This document shows, piece after piece, positions 1-11,399 of a stretch of DNA of 64,000 bases. Positions within the stretch are counted from its first letter, which is position 1; the number at the start of each line of letters is the position of its first letter. A program made the position numbers and the translations under genes. The DNA comes from Echinometra lucunter. Its lineage: Eukaryota; Echinodermata; Echinoidea; Camarodonta; Echinometridae. The stretch is taken from positions 412,501 through 476,500 of the forward strand of contig CM057160.1 of assembly GCA_029962745.1 (NCBI GenBank). Direction: 5' to 3'. The notes under the pieces were generated by a model that was not told where the DNA came from, did not search any database, and worked only from the letters and a program-made list of their open reading frames with translations.

Positions 1-1436
1 TCGTTTGGTCGTTACCAATTTACATCAAATAAAATTTTCCATACATTCCATGCATGTGTAGAAACGTGACAGATAAGGAAATAAGGGAACTTTAAAAAGA
101 GGTGAAGCTTTACAGGGTTAATAATTCCTCCTACATATCAAGTAACTGAACTGTAAAACAAAACAAAGAAAGTAAGAATTAAAAATTTAAAAATGATAAT
201 TCATTACAACTACACATACAATTAATCAAGGGGGGGGGGGAACTTGGGCCCTGTCAGTTGTAACTTGTCCACTTTAATGATACTGATGTATGTAACATTT
301 TTATGTTACATTTATTTCTGTGTTATTTTGCATATCTATTCTCTTTGATTTCTATATTGTCTTCTTATAAAGTGGATTATCAAATTACTTAACATAAAAG
401 CCTATGATGAGTTACAGTCAGGTTGTACATAACTTATGTAACTATTGTACACAGTGAAGAGTAAACAGTAAAATGAAACATTATCACTTAAATCAAGGTA
501 TAAACTTTATAACATGAAAAACAACTGCTTTGACATTCATAGCAAAATGTGTATACAGGTACATTTGCATTTAGCAACATAATACTTTTTTCAAACTCAG
601 TTATACCATTTGATGGAAACCCAAATGCATTTCATTGAAAAATTCATCAGTACAAATGAATAAATGACAAGAAGTAATTCAGTATCAATTATACATATTA
701 GGTATAAAGTTTTTGTTTGATAACATAAGACAAGTGGGTTTTCATATAAAAACCTTTTCACGTTCATATTTTGAAAATTATGAATATGCATCAACAGTAC
801 TGTGCAAAATTCATTTCTTATTATCCCTTCTCTAATTTCTATATTATTTCACACACTGTATTTAGAATTAGAAATAAATGTATCTGAAATTATGCATTAC
901 ACAAAAACATCACATTCAAGCAAATAAGTATGTCTGATTTTAATCATATTGATTAATGAAATACAAATCACGTTTATTAATTCAATTAGACAACTGCATG
1001 AGCATCAGTAATGAACGGGGCTAAGAGAAGTTGATTATAAAGTTCCCTTCTTTTTTTGATACTGTAAACACATATAAATAAACACATACGAAACAATGTG
1101 TCTACTTACTTAAATCCAACAAGTGGGCTTCAGCTCTTTTATAATAATTTCATGACAAACTTATCTGAATTGAACTGAACCAAATCTTGTTTGTATGAGC
1201 AATCTCAATGATGAGATTTTATCATGGTCATGTCGTGCATCAACAGCTGCATCATGGCATCAACTTCAGAGGCATCCTAAAATAGTGTTATATGCATTTA
1301 GCATTAGGATAAGGGTTAATTCATATCATTTGAGAATTAAAATACAATTTTTTTTTTCAAAATTGTTTCAGGGGAATAAATGTTGCAAATATGCAAATGA
1401 AAGTCAAAACATAATAAAGGTTAATCTAGCAGTCTG
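1..1436. other. AT-rich stretch, no gene seen
   Basis: I see no splice-flanked exon or conserved protein in either strand. The stretch is AT-rich with a run of ten or more G near 231-240. The short open frames here have no recognisable domain. Confidence 0.5.
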
Positions 1437-2530
1437 ATGCTGCAGAAGGAAAAAAAAAGTGCGCGGAGCGGGATGGGAGCGGGGAGGGAACGGGGATGGC
1501 CGCACCCTTTCGAGAGAACCCCCCCCCCCCCCCGGTTGTCTCGAAAGGGTGGGTTGCGTGTGGGGAGTGAAATTAACGCACCCATTCGCGGAAACCAGAG
1601 GGGCTTGTCTCGAAAGGGTGTGTTGAGTAGTCTGATGTACCAGCCATTTTTTGTTAATGTAATTTTAAAAAAAAAGTAGGAAAGGAGACAGGCAGTTGGC
1701 TATCACCTGATGGGGTGTCCAAGGCAGGCACGGATCCGGGGGGCGTCTTTTTTTTCCCTACCGTTACTGCGTAAAATTGCAGAACTTCACTCAGGAAGCG
1801 ACTTGTGCGAGAGGCTACACAGAACACACGGCTTATTAGGGTTAATAACTGCTTTTCGCCCGAAGCTTCGGGCGTCCATCAACCAACTATCGCGGTGTCA
1901 GCTGCACTTCAATACATGAACAATTCCATCCAAAACTATATAAACCTCTCATAATTCTCTACCACAAAGTATGAGTGACTTTTGATATAGTTATTTTTCT
2001 TCAAATCTAGCTTACATTATGTGTACGCAGCCAGCCCATATCACATGCATTGCAAGCCGACGCGATCGACGAACTAAGTCCACGCGCATGCGTAGTGCGG
2101 GTGTACTGCGTAAATCATATTCTCTATATTGATAATAGCCTCTCGCACTAGTCGCTTCCTGAGTGAAGTTCTGCAATTTTACGCAGTAACGGTAGGGAAA
2201 AAAAAGACGCATCCGGGGGGGGGGGGCGAGCGGACCTTGCCCCCCCCCCCCATTTTTCAGCCCACTTCTTACTATTTTGGGTACCTCGGCCCCCCCCCCC
2301 CCCCCCCGAAAAAGAAAGGGGGCCCCAAAAAGAAGAACGCCGACATGGGAAATGTCATGTACAACTTTTTTTTTCTTTTCTTTTTTTGCTATTCTTACAC
2401 TCAAGAACGCAGAAGCAATCTTCTGCACCCGAGACAACCGGGGGAGGGGGGGGGCATCTCTCGAAAGGGTTCGGCCATCCCCGTTCCCTCCCCGCTCCCA
2501 TCCCGCTCCGCGCACGCACCCTTTCGACCT
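1437..2530. mobile_element. Large GC-rich foldback (inverted-repeat) element
   Basis: Two blocks occur in opposite orientation. A GC-rich block near 1455-1560 (containing gagcgggatgggagcggg and a ctttcgagaga motif) reappears reversed near 2430-2525. A second block near 1732-1830 (ttactgcgtaaaattgcag and the sequence following) reappears reversed near 2140-2215. G or C homopolymers of 10-17 bases sit in both arms. The arms differ by indels, so this is not a simple assembly palindrome. It directly abuts the decayed reverse transcriptase that follows. No transposase is visible, so it is probably a non-autonomous foldback element. Confidence 0.6.
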
Positions 2531-2539
2531 AAGCCTAAG

Positions 2540-4380
2540 ACATGGGCTATTATCAATGAATTATTAGCCGGAAAAAATCGAAGTGTTGAAGTGGACAAAA
2601 TGGTAAAGCAAGTTTGTGGAATAAGCAAACAACTTACATCTGTATCTGACATTGTTAATCAATTTAATATTTCTTTGTAAATATTGGACCAGATTTGGCT
2701 ATTGTATTACCAAGAAGATACTGCCTATATGGATTACTTGCAGCACCGTATGGAAAAAATCTTTATTTTGGAAACCAATAACCCCGGCTGAAGTCAAAGG
2801 TCAATTTTTGCAACTAGACACCAAGAAGGCTTGTGGTCACGATAATATTCCAGCACTTTTGATCAAAGATGGCGCTCCTGTTATATCACACACATTGGCA
2901 TATATTTTTCACCTGTCTTTAGAAACTGGCAGTTTTGCGGATGAAATGAAAATTGCGAAGGTTACTCCCCTGCATAAAAAGGGATCAAGAGAAGAACCAA
3001 GTAATTATTGACCAATATCGGTTCTACCAGTCCTAGGTAAAGTCTTTGTAAAATTAATAAATATCAGATTGATACAATTTCTGGAATGAAATGATGTCTT
3101 CTATAACCATCAGTATGGGTTTCGGAAGAAATATAGTACCAAATTGTCGCTAATCAACTTGATAAATGCAACTTCGAAATCTATAGATGAAGGAAAAGTA
3201 ACACTTGGTGTTTTCATTGACTTTTAAAAAGCTTTTGACACTATTAATTATGATACTGCTAGGTAAACTCTCTCATTACGGCATTCGAGGGTTAACTCTT
3301 GAATGGTTTGGCAACTATCGTGGTCGCAGATTTCAGTTTGTCCAGTGTGGTCAAGTATTATCCGAAAAGAAAGCTATAAAATGTGGTTTCTGCAAGGGTC
3401 AGTACTCGGACCAACTTTATTTTTTATATATATAAATGACTTGCCTTCTGTTACTGATTTCTTTAATTTTCGCTTATGTGCTGATGATGATTCGAACTTA
3501 TTCCACACTTTTCCAGCTGAGCGGGTAGAAATTGATGTGAATGAAATAACTGAAAGTATGCAGAAGATACAAAGGTGGTGTATCGCCAATAAACTTAGAA
3601 TTAACCTAGCGAAAACTAATTTCATGTTAATAAGTAGTAGGAGGAAAAAATAGTTATGAATAATGAACTAAATATAGCTGGAGAAAAAAATAAGGAGGTT
3701 GATAATGCCACTTTTGTTGGGATCAACATTGATAAACATCTGTCTTGGAACAATCATATTCCCTTTGTAAATCAGTCTATAAGGAAGAAGGTGGGAGTGC
3801 TATTCAGGTTCAGACATTTTGTAGCCAGGCACACTTTAATACTTTTATATAAAGCATTTATACAGCCACATATTACTTGTGGAATAGAGTAACCTAAGAA
3901 GCATATTTTATTCACAAAAAATGGCAGTAAGTGCTATAACATTTAGTCAGTGGAGAACTCATACAAAACCACTTTTTCAAACTGTGAGAGTTCTAAATGT
4001 GTATGAACTGCATGATTGATCAATTTCTAATTTTATGTTTGATTTATTCAGTAACAACTTGCCTCATGCTTTAATAGATTACTGTGATCCTATGCAGCAA
4101 TATACTCTACAAGACAAAAGGAAGATGGGCAATTATGTTTTCCCAAATTTAGAACAACAGGATAATTCAATTACTGTTAGTTTAAGCTTATCATTGAAAT
4201 ATCTGGGTTTTTTTTTTTTTTTTTACTAGGGGTCAGGCTTGATTAGTACGTGTGCTATTATCTGATCCCTTTTTTTACCAACCAATGCCTTTTTTCATGT
4301 ATATTTATGTCATTGTCTGAATGCAATGTATTGTAATTGTTGTTGGCAAATAAATCAATCAATCAAATAAATCAACATTT
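2540..4380 (+). pseudogene. Decayed LINE reverse transcriptase
   Basis: Broken reverse-transcriptase frames can be followed in order: an ITPAEVK / KKACGHDNIPA segment near 2780-2860, YPISVLPVLGK-like sequence near 3010-3045 after a stop, GFRKKYSTKLSLINL near 3120-3160, FIDF-stop-KAFDT (motif A) near 3213-3240, a GSVLGPTLFFIYINDL segment (motif B) near 3395-3440, and a CADDDS motif-C equivalent near 3477-3495. A downstream LSWNNHI / LLYKAFIQPHI block ends near 3890. The frame is interrupted by several stops and shifts. The 3' end runs into an AATC-type repeat (aatcaatcaatcaaataaatc) near 4350-4375, a usual tail for this group. It is a jockey-superfamily (CR1/L2-like) non-LTR element and is inactive. 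Confidence 0.8.
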
Positions 4381-4394
4381 GTATATAACTTAAA

Positions 4395-4535
4395 GTCATC
4401 ACTCAAAAAAGAAAAGAAATTATGTTCTCTATTTTCTTGTCTGCGTGCGTTTGTGTGTGTATGGTTGTGCGTCTGTATGTGGGAGTACTAAACGCATGCG
4501 TTGGCGTGTGTGTGGGGGGGGGGGGGGGGGTAGGT
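4395..4535. repeat. GT-rich simple sequence with poly-G
   Basis: Alternating GT sequence followed by an uninterrupted run of about 18 G near 4513-4531. No gene is associated. Confidence 0.7.
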
Positions 4536-4842
4536 ACTTTGAATGAGAAAATTTTTGAGGAAATGAAGAAACGAAAGAAGATGTTTTATTAACTTGGTTA
4601 TAATTCTGGATACCATCGTAAACATGGTAAAATGTGTTTGCCTGTATGATACAGCTATTTGACTAGTTTTAAAAAAGGTTGCAATGATAGGAGGGAAAAC
4701 AGGACTAAAATGAATAATTATTTGTTCATTTTGAAATGATTCCTTGTTAGAACAAAACAACAACAACACAGACTTGAAAGAAAAAAGTGAATGAGCCATA
4801 AAAAGTGTGCATAAGCTATAGTTGTATATTTAACAGCTTAAA

Positions 4843-5205
4843 GTGCTGAATGGAATGCTAAAAGTGAATGAGGAATGTGTAGATTCGAAAGAAAAATACA
4901 TAGATTTGAGAGCTATTTGTCCATCAAAAAGCTACTTTCTGCCCATAGATCTATTAAGACACCATGGTCCAGACCTTTGGAATCTTCTCCCAGAATCTGT
5001 TAAATCCTGTTATTCCCTTTACTCCTTTAAAGCTAAAATTAGAACATGTACCTATCAGAATATTCAAGGTAAAATTTCTGTGTTCACTCTTCAGTCTTTT
5101 TCACAATGTCATTATCCTACCATTTTTAATCATTATCAATATCATCATGATCATCATCATCATCATCATCATCATCGTCGTCGTCGTCGTCATTATCCTT
5201 TTAAC
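4843..5205 (+). pseudogene. 3' tail of a non-LTR retrotransposon with ATC repeat tail
   Basis: The frame reads HHGPDLWNLLPESVKS followed by a SLYSFKAKIRTC-like segment. This 'xLWNxLPxxVRxxxSLxxFKxxLK' signature is the C-terminal end of many jockey-superfamily LINE polymerases. It is followed by an (ATC)n/(GTC)n microsatellite at about 5140-5190, the kind of simple tail left at LINE 3' ends. Only the tail is present, consistent with 5' truncation. Confidence 0.55.
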
Positions 5206-5239
5206 TTAGGATTCAGTTATTTGATCCATTCTGCTGATT

Positions 5240-6985
5240 AAACAGGTTTACCCGTTTCATCATATTTATTTGGGGCTGCCATATTTTCAAACAAACAAAT
5301 TTCAAACAAATGTATTATTATACGAAATTTCAACTTTACTTTTGACCTTATAATCATCTTCTACGAGTTCATGATATGATTTACACAAATTTGCCAAGAC
5401 ACTACTATGTGAAAAAAACAATTTTTTTATGTTTTAGAATGACCCGTGTAACTTACGTTACCGTATGTGAAACTTACGTTACAAGTAATCCATCGCACAT
5501 AACTTTGGGCTGAAAGTCTCACGTGGATCACAAATGTTACTAAAAAATTGTAGGGCATCGTAGTAATGGTAAACATAAAAACATCTCCTGAGCATTTATC
5601 AGACGTTGAATGTCCTGAAAAATATGGGAGCACATTGTTGAAGTTTATTTTTGTAAAAAGTGACATTTCAGTTCTATATCACATACACACCGATTGAAAC
5701 ACTATACCTCACCGGCAACATTTACAAACATTGCATTTAAAGAAGAAACGCACTTCAAACTCATTATCAAGCAAGTTTAAACCTACAGTCACCAATTTTG
5801 AAGCCTTTGAAATATAATGACAGGGGTAACCTAAGTTACATGTGAGTATTTACATCAGTTCATGAAATTTGACACAGCAGTCCCATGAAGAGGTATATGC
5901 TCATATTACCCAAATACACGCTTGAATATATGCCTCTTGCATTAGTATCAAAATAAAACCTTTCGCGGAAACTTTATTTTTTCACTTTTGTGACTTTGCA
6001 ATTGCGCCGATATACATGTAGTGGTTTTGAGCCGTTAGTTCGTTAGTTATTTTCGGAATAACGAACCTTGTTTCATTTTCGGATTAACAACCCTTCGGAA
6101 TAACGAACCTTATTTTATTTCGAACTGACAACCCTTCGGAATAACGGACATCACCCGACAATTAATGCCACATGGAAATACCCAAACCTCCTTAAAATCA
6201 ACTGTCACATATCACATGAAATGCTTTTACAGTATATATAAGAAATGTAATATCTCATTGTTCAAACTGCTCAAATTTGCTTGCATTTCATTATGAACTA
6301 TGGTTGCTCACGAATTTTATGTATAAAAAACTAGTTCTTGCACTCTTAATCTTCACTGAGTTATGATTACCGCCCTATTGAGTTTTGAAAAGAGGTTTCG
6401 TACTAAAAATCGGAGTAAAACGGAAGAATGAACAGAAAAACAAAGTTGTACACATAAGGGCAATAGATTTGGAAGTACAAAGTACATGTATCTTGATGTC
6501 ATATCATTGCACTCAAAGAGTAAAATGTAAGAATGTGTATTTGACACAAACTAAATCCTTAATAACATGTTGATATCAAACGTACAGAAAATAACTTCTT
6601 GGCAGGATTTTAAATACAACTTGAACTGATTGCCTATCTAAATCAGCACAATATTCCCGCAATCGTTTGTTGTTCTTTGGTTACGGAAAAAATCTAAATG
6701 ATGTATTTGTTACTAATCAAAATTTCAAAATGTTGGCAGCTATACATGTAACTTCAGGGAGCTCTGCTGGAGCTCCAGTTGTGGCTTAGTATTATATCGT
6801 TGCGCCGTCCTTTAGTTGAAAAAAAAGCTTATGAAATGAAGGTAAGATGAAAATTTGTACTTATATATAACAACTGGAGAAATAATCTAGCTAAATTAAG
6901 TGACGGTATATCGATTTCACGATTTGACCATCATTTCTTTGGGGGGGGGGGGAATCCAAGCTGAACTGCTCTTTCCCCTTGCATT
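5240..6985. other. Intergenic; short TTCGGAATAACGAACC repeats
   Basis: No gene recognised. Around 6025-6150 the motif cggaataacgaacctt and related forms recur three or four times, alternating with tttcattttcgga. This looks like the remains of a repeat family. A 12-base G run occurs near 6941-6952. Confidence 0.5.
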
Positions 6986-6987
6986 GT

Positions 6988-7350
6988 ATTCCCATTCCAA
7001 ATGACTTGTATTCACTGGATATGGGTGCACATCAGACACATCGCATTGCCATTGTACTCTATGCTCACAATGCATTCTATTACCAATCCAAATGACTTGT
7101 ATTGACTGGATATGGGTGCACATCGGACACATTGCATTGCCATTGTACTCTATGCTCATAATGCATTGTATTACCAATCCAAATGACTTGTATTCACTGG
7201 ATATGGGTGCACATCGGACACATTGCATTGCCATTGTACTCTATGCTCACAATGCATTGTATTACCAATCCAAATGACTTGTATTGACTGGATATGGGTG
7301 CCCATCAGACACATCGCATTGCCATTGTACTCTATGCTCACAATGACAAT
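6988..7350. repeat. 91-bp tandem repeat, four copies
   Basis: The word atgacttgtatt recurs at 7001, 7092, 7183 and 7274, an exact 91-bp period. Copies differ by a few substitutions (for example ttcactgg versus ttgactgg). Because 91 is not a multiple of three, the open frames across it shift frame in each copy and are not taken as genes. Confidence 0.9.
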
Positions 7351-7439
7351 GTATCACACGCGATGCACACCCGTACATATCCCATAAATATGAGTCAACT
7401 GAATCGGTAATATAATGCGGAATACGGGGAAAAGGACAG

Positions 7440-7605
7440 CTTGACTCGGCCGCAGACGAGTCACGAGTCCGAGTCACGACTGTCGAGTCCGAGTCCGAGT
7501 CCGAGTCCTTTGAGGCACCAGTCCGAGTCCGAGTCTGAGTCCCTAAAAAAGGGATTCGAGTCCGGACTTGAGTCCGAGTCCTGACTCGAGTCCTACAGCA
7601 CTGCT
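7440..7605. repeat. GAGTCC hexanucleotide repeat
   Basis: Imperfect array of gagtcc/gagtca units running through 7446-7600. In translation it gives an RTRTRT/DSDSDS low-complexity frame on the minus strand, which I do not treat as a gene. Confidence 0.85.
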
Positions 7606-7609
7606 GAAC

Positions 7610-8250
7610 AAGTCGAAAAACTCTCTTCTCTACAGGTAAATAATGATATGAGAAGTGAGAAAGTGTATTTACATAATTCGTAGTACTTCTCATGTTTGGA
7701 CATGTTAAATTCGAAATCAGTCAGTGGAATCATTTTCGTCTTTACTATTTTTTCTAAGTATTATTCGTGACTTCCATAATTATTCAGTATACAAATTCAC
7801 GGGTCTGTCATTGCAAAAAAAAAGTTGTCACACGAATATGTGATGTATTGCCCTGTTTGCCCTGTCAAGGAAACAATTTACCTGAAACAAATTTTTCTGC
7901 TATAACATCAAAACATTTATTCAACAGAAAGGCAAAAACCAATGAAATACACTCTAACACAGAATGGGTACGACAAAGCTGATCTATGACTCAGGAGTCC
8001 GTGTCAATGGCGTAAAGGGGGAGGGGGAATCGAGGGCATGCGCTCCCCAATCAAATTTCTAAGAAAAAAGGGGGTCGGCGAGAAGAGGTGTAACGGTTAA
8101 TTGACAACCATCGATCAAGTTTCTAGTATGCAGCCCCTTAATCTAACCACTAATCGTGAGAAAAAAATTAACCTGAGTGTGCAATAATCAAGGGGGAGGG
8201 TTGGTGATGCACGATTGGGCATAAACCCCCAAGTCGGCAGGACTATTCAT
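7610..8250. other. Intergenic, nothing recognised
   Basis: No conserved coding segment, RNA gene or repeat family was recognised on either strand. Confidence 0.4.
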
Positions 8251-8256
8251 ATTGTA

Positions 8257-8724
8257 TGGTGGGGTAAGTTCGCCCCATCACAAGGGGCAAGTCCGCCCCC
8301 GGGTGTGCATGCCCCATCAAAAATGGGCGAACTAGCCGAAGGGGATGTAACTGCCTTTTATCTCGTTTTAAGCGAAATGTAAGCGAAATGTACAACCAAA
8401 GCAGACCTGCTTACTACGTAATTCAATAGACAAGTACCATACCTTTTAAACAATAAAAACTACTATAACTGTCTTCATTGATGTCTACAGGTAAATACAA
8501 GAAATGTAACTGGAAAATTTTTACTTATTGGGCTTGAAATGGAAATTTTGCTATGATTTTTCTGATCGAAGGGTTCATGTGTTCGTCCTTTTGTATGTTG
8601 TGTAATGTGGTTTAATGCATGTCTTCGCATCGTGAACAAAAGATTCGTCCAATCATCGCAAAGCTGAGAATCACGTGGTGGGCGGACTTGCCCCCTGGGC
8701 GAACTAGCCCTGCTCTCCCCTACA
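8257..8724. mobile_element. Candidate non-autonomous element with terminal inverted repeats
   Basis: The left end carries aagttcgccc followed by ggggcaagtccgccc. The right end carries the reverse, gggcggacttgcccc followed by gggcgaactagccc and a ctcccctacac end. The interior has no coding sequence. Exact ends and target duplication could not be fixed, so the boundaries are approximate. Confidence 0.45.
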
Positions 8725-9196
8725 CTATAACCATAAAGATATCTAAATAATATATACGATCACCTGTGTGCTCCATTCGGTACCTCGCTCACCTTCCGAA
8801 ACCATTCTGTTTTTACGAGAGGGCAAAGTCAGCGACCCCCATCCCCCCCCCCCCCCCCCCCAAATATGTGTATATCTAAATTATACATAAATGCAGATGT
8901 TTTTTGAAAATCTGTGATTCACTCCACTGCCCAATTATGACAATTAATCGTTTCTGAAATAAGCTGATTTCCGTGCCCGAAATCATTTTGTTTCTAGCAT
9001 TATTTCACTTTCGATGAACTAAGGGAACAAGATTTTGTATTGCTTTTAACAGAATGAAATAAAGTTCTTTGCACAGATTTCCATCCTTTGTTAGAATGAA
9101 AATTATATAAATCCTGTTATATGATATAATATTACATTATATCATATCATAATGCTTGCCCGTTCGTATGAAAGACCATAATGTTTGCTGTATATT
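8725..9196. other. 3' flank of the minus-strand Ig gene
   Basis: AT-rich with a 17-base C run near 8845-8861. I did not find a convincing AATAAA on the minus strand close to the stop codon, so the transcript end is unresolved. Confidence 0.35.
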
Positions 9197-10219
9197 CTAA
9201 TTTTCACCTTCACCAGGCAATTTTTTTTCTTTTTCTTCATTAAGCATGTTAAGCTTTTTCTTCAACGTTAAGATATAATAGATCGAATAACTCTGAAGCA
9301 TACCTGCAATAACTATTATGACACATATAATTACTATATAGATTGATTCATAACTATTAGTATCAGGTGTTGGAGTTGGAGATGTGCACGGTCCACCTTT
9401 TCTATCATGCTCTGTGCTCATGACTTCCGGTGTTCTCGTTGTTGCTATGATGAACTTATCAACTGTGATTTCATTTGTTTTTTCAGGAGCGAATGTTGGA
9501 TTACCGGATTCCTTAATAATGGCAGCTTCTGCGAAGTCATTGCATCCATAAGCATCCTTTTCAAAGTTTGCTTCATGCGAGCAACATTTGATATCATACT
9601 TTGCATCCATCCAAAAGACAGCGGTGACATAAATTCCTTTATATGTCGGAGGGCTTTGAAATGGTGTCTTGACGTCAAGCTGATAGCAAATGAGTTGACC
9701 ACCGCCGTCACTTCCCACTACAGCTTGGCAGCGAACTTCACGTAAACCATTAGAATATGGAGATAAATGAATCTGACATTCAACTTTCCCGGGAGGAAGA
9801 ATAACATCGACAAACACGTCGAACTGACTAATCATGGGAATTATCCCAATGCTCTCCTGTGATACAGCCCAAACATACACGCCTCTGTCGATTTTTGAAA
9901 TGTTTTTGATACGCAGATCAACTTGTAAAATGCCTTTACCCCATGTGGCATCAACAGAGAATCGATCACGCTGACTTGGATTGAGAGCATCAGGCTCCAT
10001 CGTTCCATTGATATTAAATGGATGACTCACATCCAATCTGAACATTTCCCATGAATGCTGTGAATGTCCATCAAGTGCATAAGAAAACGGGATGATTGCC
10101 TCTGTTCCAAGGCGGAAGCTGTAAGAATCTAATGCATCGTGAAGTCTAGTAATGACCAATACAAGGAAAACAGATATTGTTGCTTTTTTGCATCCTCTAA
10201 TATACGGGAGCCAATTCAT
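9197..10219 (-). CDS. Single-span membrane protein with a cysteine-less Ig V-like domain
   Basis: This 340-residue open frame reads as an immunoglobulin-superfamily type I membrane protein. I start it at the methionine at 10219 (MNWLPYIRG), because the next 20 residues are a hydrophobic signal sequence and a plausible splice acceptor (tttttag) lies about 15 nt upstream. An upstream in-frame methionine at 10372 would add 51 residues without a clear role. Residues 33-140 resemble a V-set domain: the F-strand signature DRGVYVW (111-117) has W where Cys is usual, and the B strand (AIIPFSY) also lacks Cys. Residues 145-230 form a second, cysteine-rich C2-like domain (C148, C164, C178, C212, C213, C226). 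A Thr/Pro stalk with C278 leads to a transmembrane helix at about 292-317 and a short Lys/Glu-rich tail without tyrosine motifs. The ligand is unknown. A 5' non-coding exon is probable. Confidence 0.7.
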   Translation of the reverse strand: MNWLPYIRGCKKATISVFLVLVITRLHDALDSYSFRLGTEAIIPFSYALDGHSQHSWEMFRLDVSHPFNINGTMEPDALNPSQRDRFSVDATWGKGILQVDLRIKNISKIDRGVYVWAVSQESIGIIPMISQFDVFVDVILPPGKVECQIHLSPYSNGLREVRCQAVVGSDGGGQLICYQLDVKTPFQSPPTYKGIYVTAVFWMDAKYDIKCCSHEANFEKDAYGCNDFAEAAIIKESGNPTFAPEKTNEITVDKFIIATTRTPEVMSTEHDRKGGPCTSPTPTPDTNSYESIYIVIICVIIVIAGMLQSYSIYYILTLKKKLNMLNEEKEKKLPGEGEN

Positions 10220-11340
10220 CCTTAGTGTTCCTAAAAATATTGACAAGTAAAGAAGAGAAACATAATACTCGAAAATAGAAAACGTAAAATAAGAAGTCAT
10301 ACATAGGGGAATTTTTCTGTTAATATTTTTCATGATAACTGATGATTCACCAATGGTAGCAATGCATAGCATATGCCTTGATGTTGTACTACACCCCTGA
10401 TTTAAACCTGTTCAATGAAAACGAAGCTGCTGTCGGAAGACTCTTTTGATTTTGGGTTCCAGTGGTCTAACCATGATGGAATGCATCTCATTTCATTTCT
10501 GAAAGATATTACACAATACGCATCTTGAAACGTTCGAAGCGTTGATTAATATCAGATCTGTGAAACTGTTGCTATTTCAAGTCTATGGATATGTAAAAGC
10601 TATCGACACTGGCCTCTTTACTTTAAAAAACGGAGTCAAATGTGTTTTAACTTTTTAAAATTATCTTTTATAAAAATTTGTAATGGGACGAAATGTACTA
10701 AGAGTAAAAACCATGGTATGAAGTCCTCTGAAATTAACCTCCATTTCTCTTCACTGCAAATCAGATTTAATAATTATTCTAACAGCATTCTTTTTGAAAG
10801 GAGAAAGAAATAGACCTATTCCTAATTCCAACCGAACCATACAGGGCCTACCTTTGATCATTTTTCCTGAAAATTTCAGGGATTTTTCCGAATTGATAAA
10901 TAATACAAATAGGCCCATTTTCACAACCATTTGGAATAGTATAGATTTAAGCACAAAATAAAGTAGATCATTTTCTTACCATTGAACGTGATTATAATAT
11001 CAGAAATCCAGCAAGAGGAATAAAAAAATCTCAAATATAATACGTGTTTGAGATTATGACAACGTGACATTATACACGATCTCCAAGGAAAGTCAGTACT
11101 GCCCCTACTTTAAAGATCGCTTAAAATCACTGTATGGTTCAGAGTTATAAATTATCAATTCAACAGCGGGATCATGCAAGATTGCCTAAACAAATAATTG
11201 CTCACTTTGACATATTATGAGAGGGATGAAAGTCTAAGAACTATTCTATTTGGGACTCAGTAGGCAGAATCTAATTTATTGCATTCCCATGAAAATGAAA
11301 AAGTAAATATTTGCAATATTCAGGGTAAAGATCAAACCAA
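10220..11340. other. Upstream region of the minus-strand Ig gene
   Basis: A presumed 5' intron or promoter lies here, since an acceptor-like tttttag at about 10234-10240 on the minus strand precedes the start codon. No second coding exon was recognised. Confidence 0.35.
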
Positions 11341-11399
11341 TCTGCCTGCCTGAACCAGGCAGGGAGCGAAGTCTGGGGAAAGGGAGGCAGGGAGACACT

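Noticed and set aside
2012..2680. Several open frames of 80-180 residues rich in Pro/Gly/Arg
   Set aside because: They arise from G/C homopolymers and the inverted arms of the foldback element, with overlapping frames on both strands.
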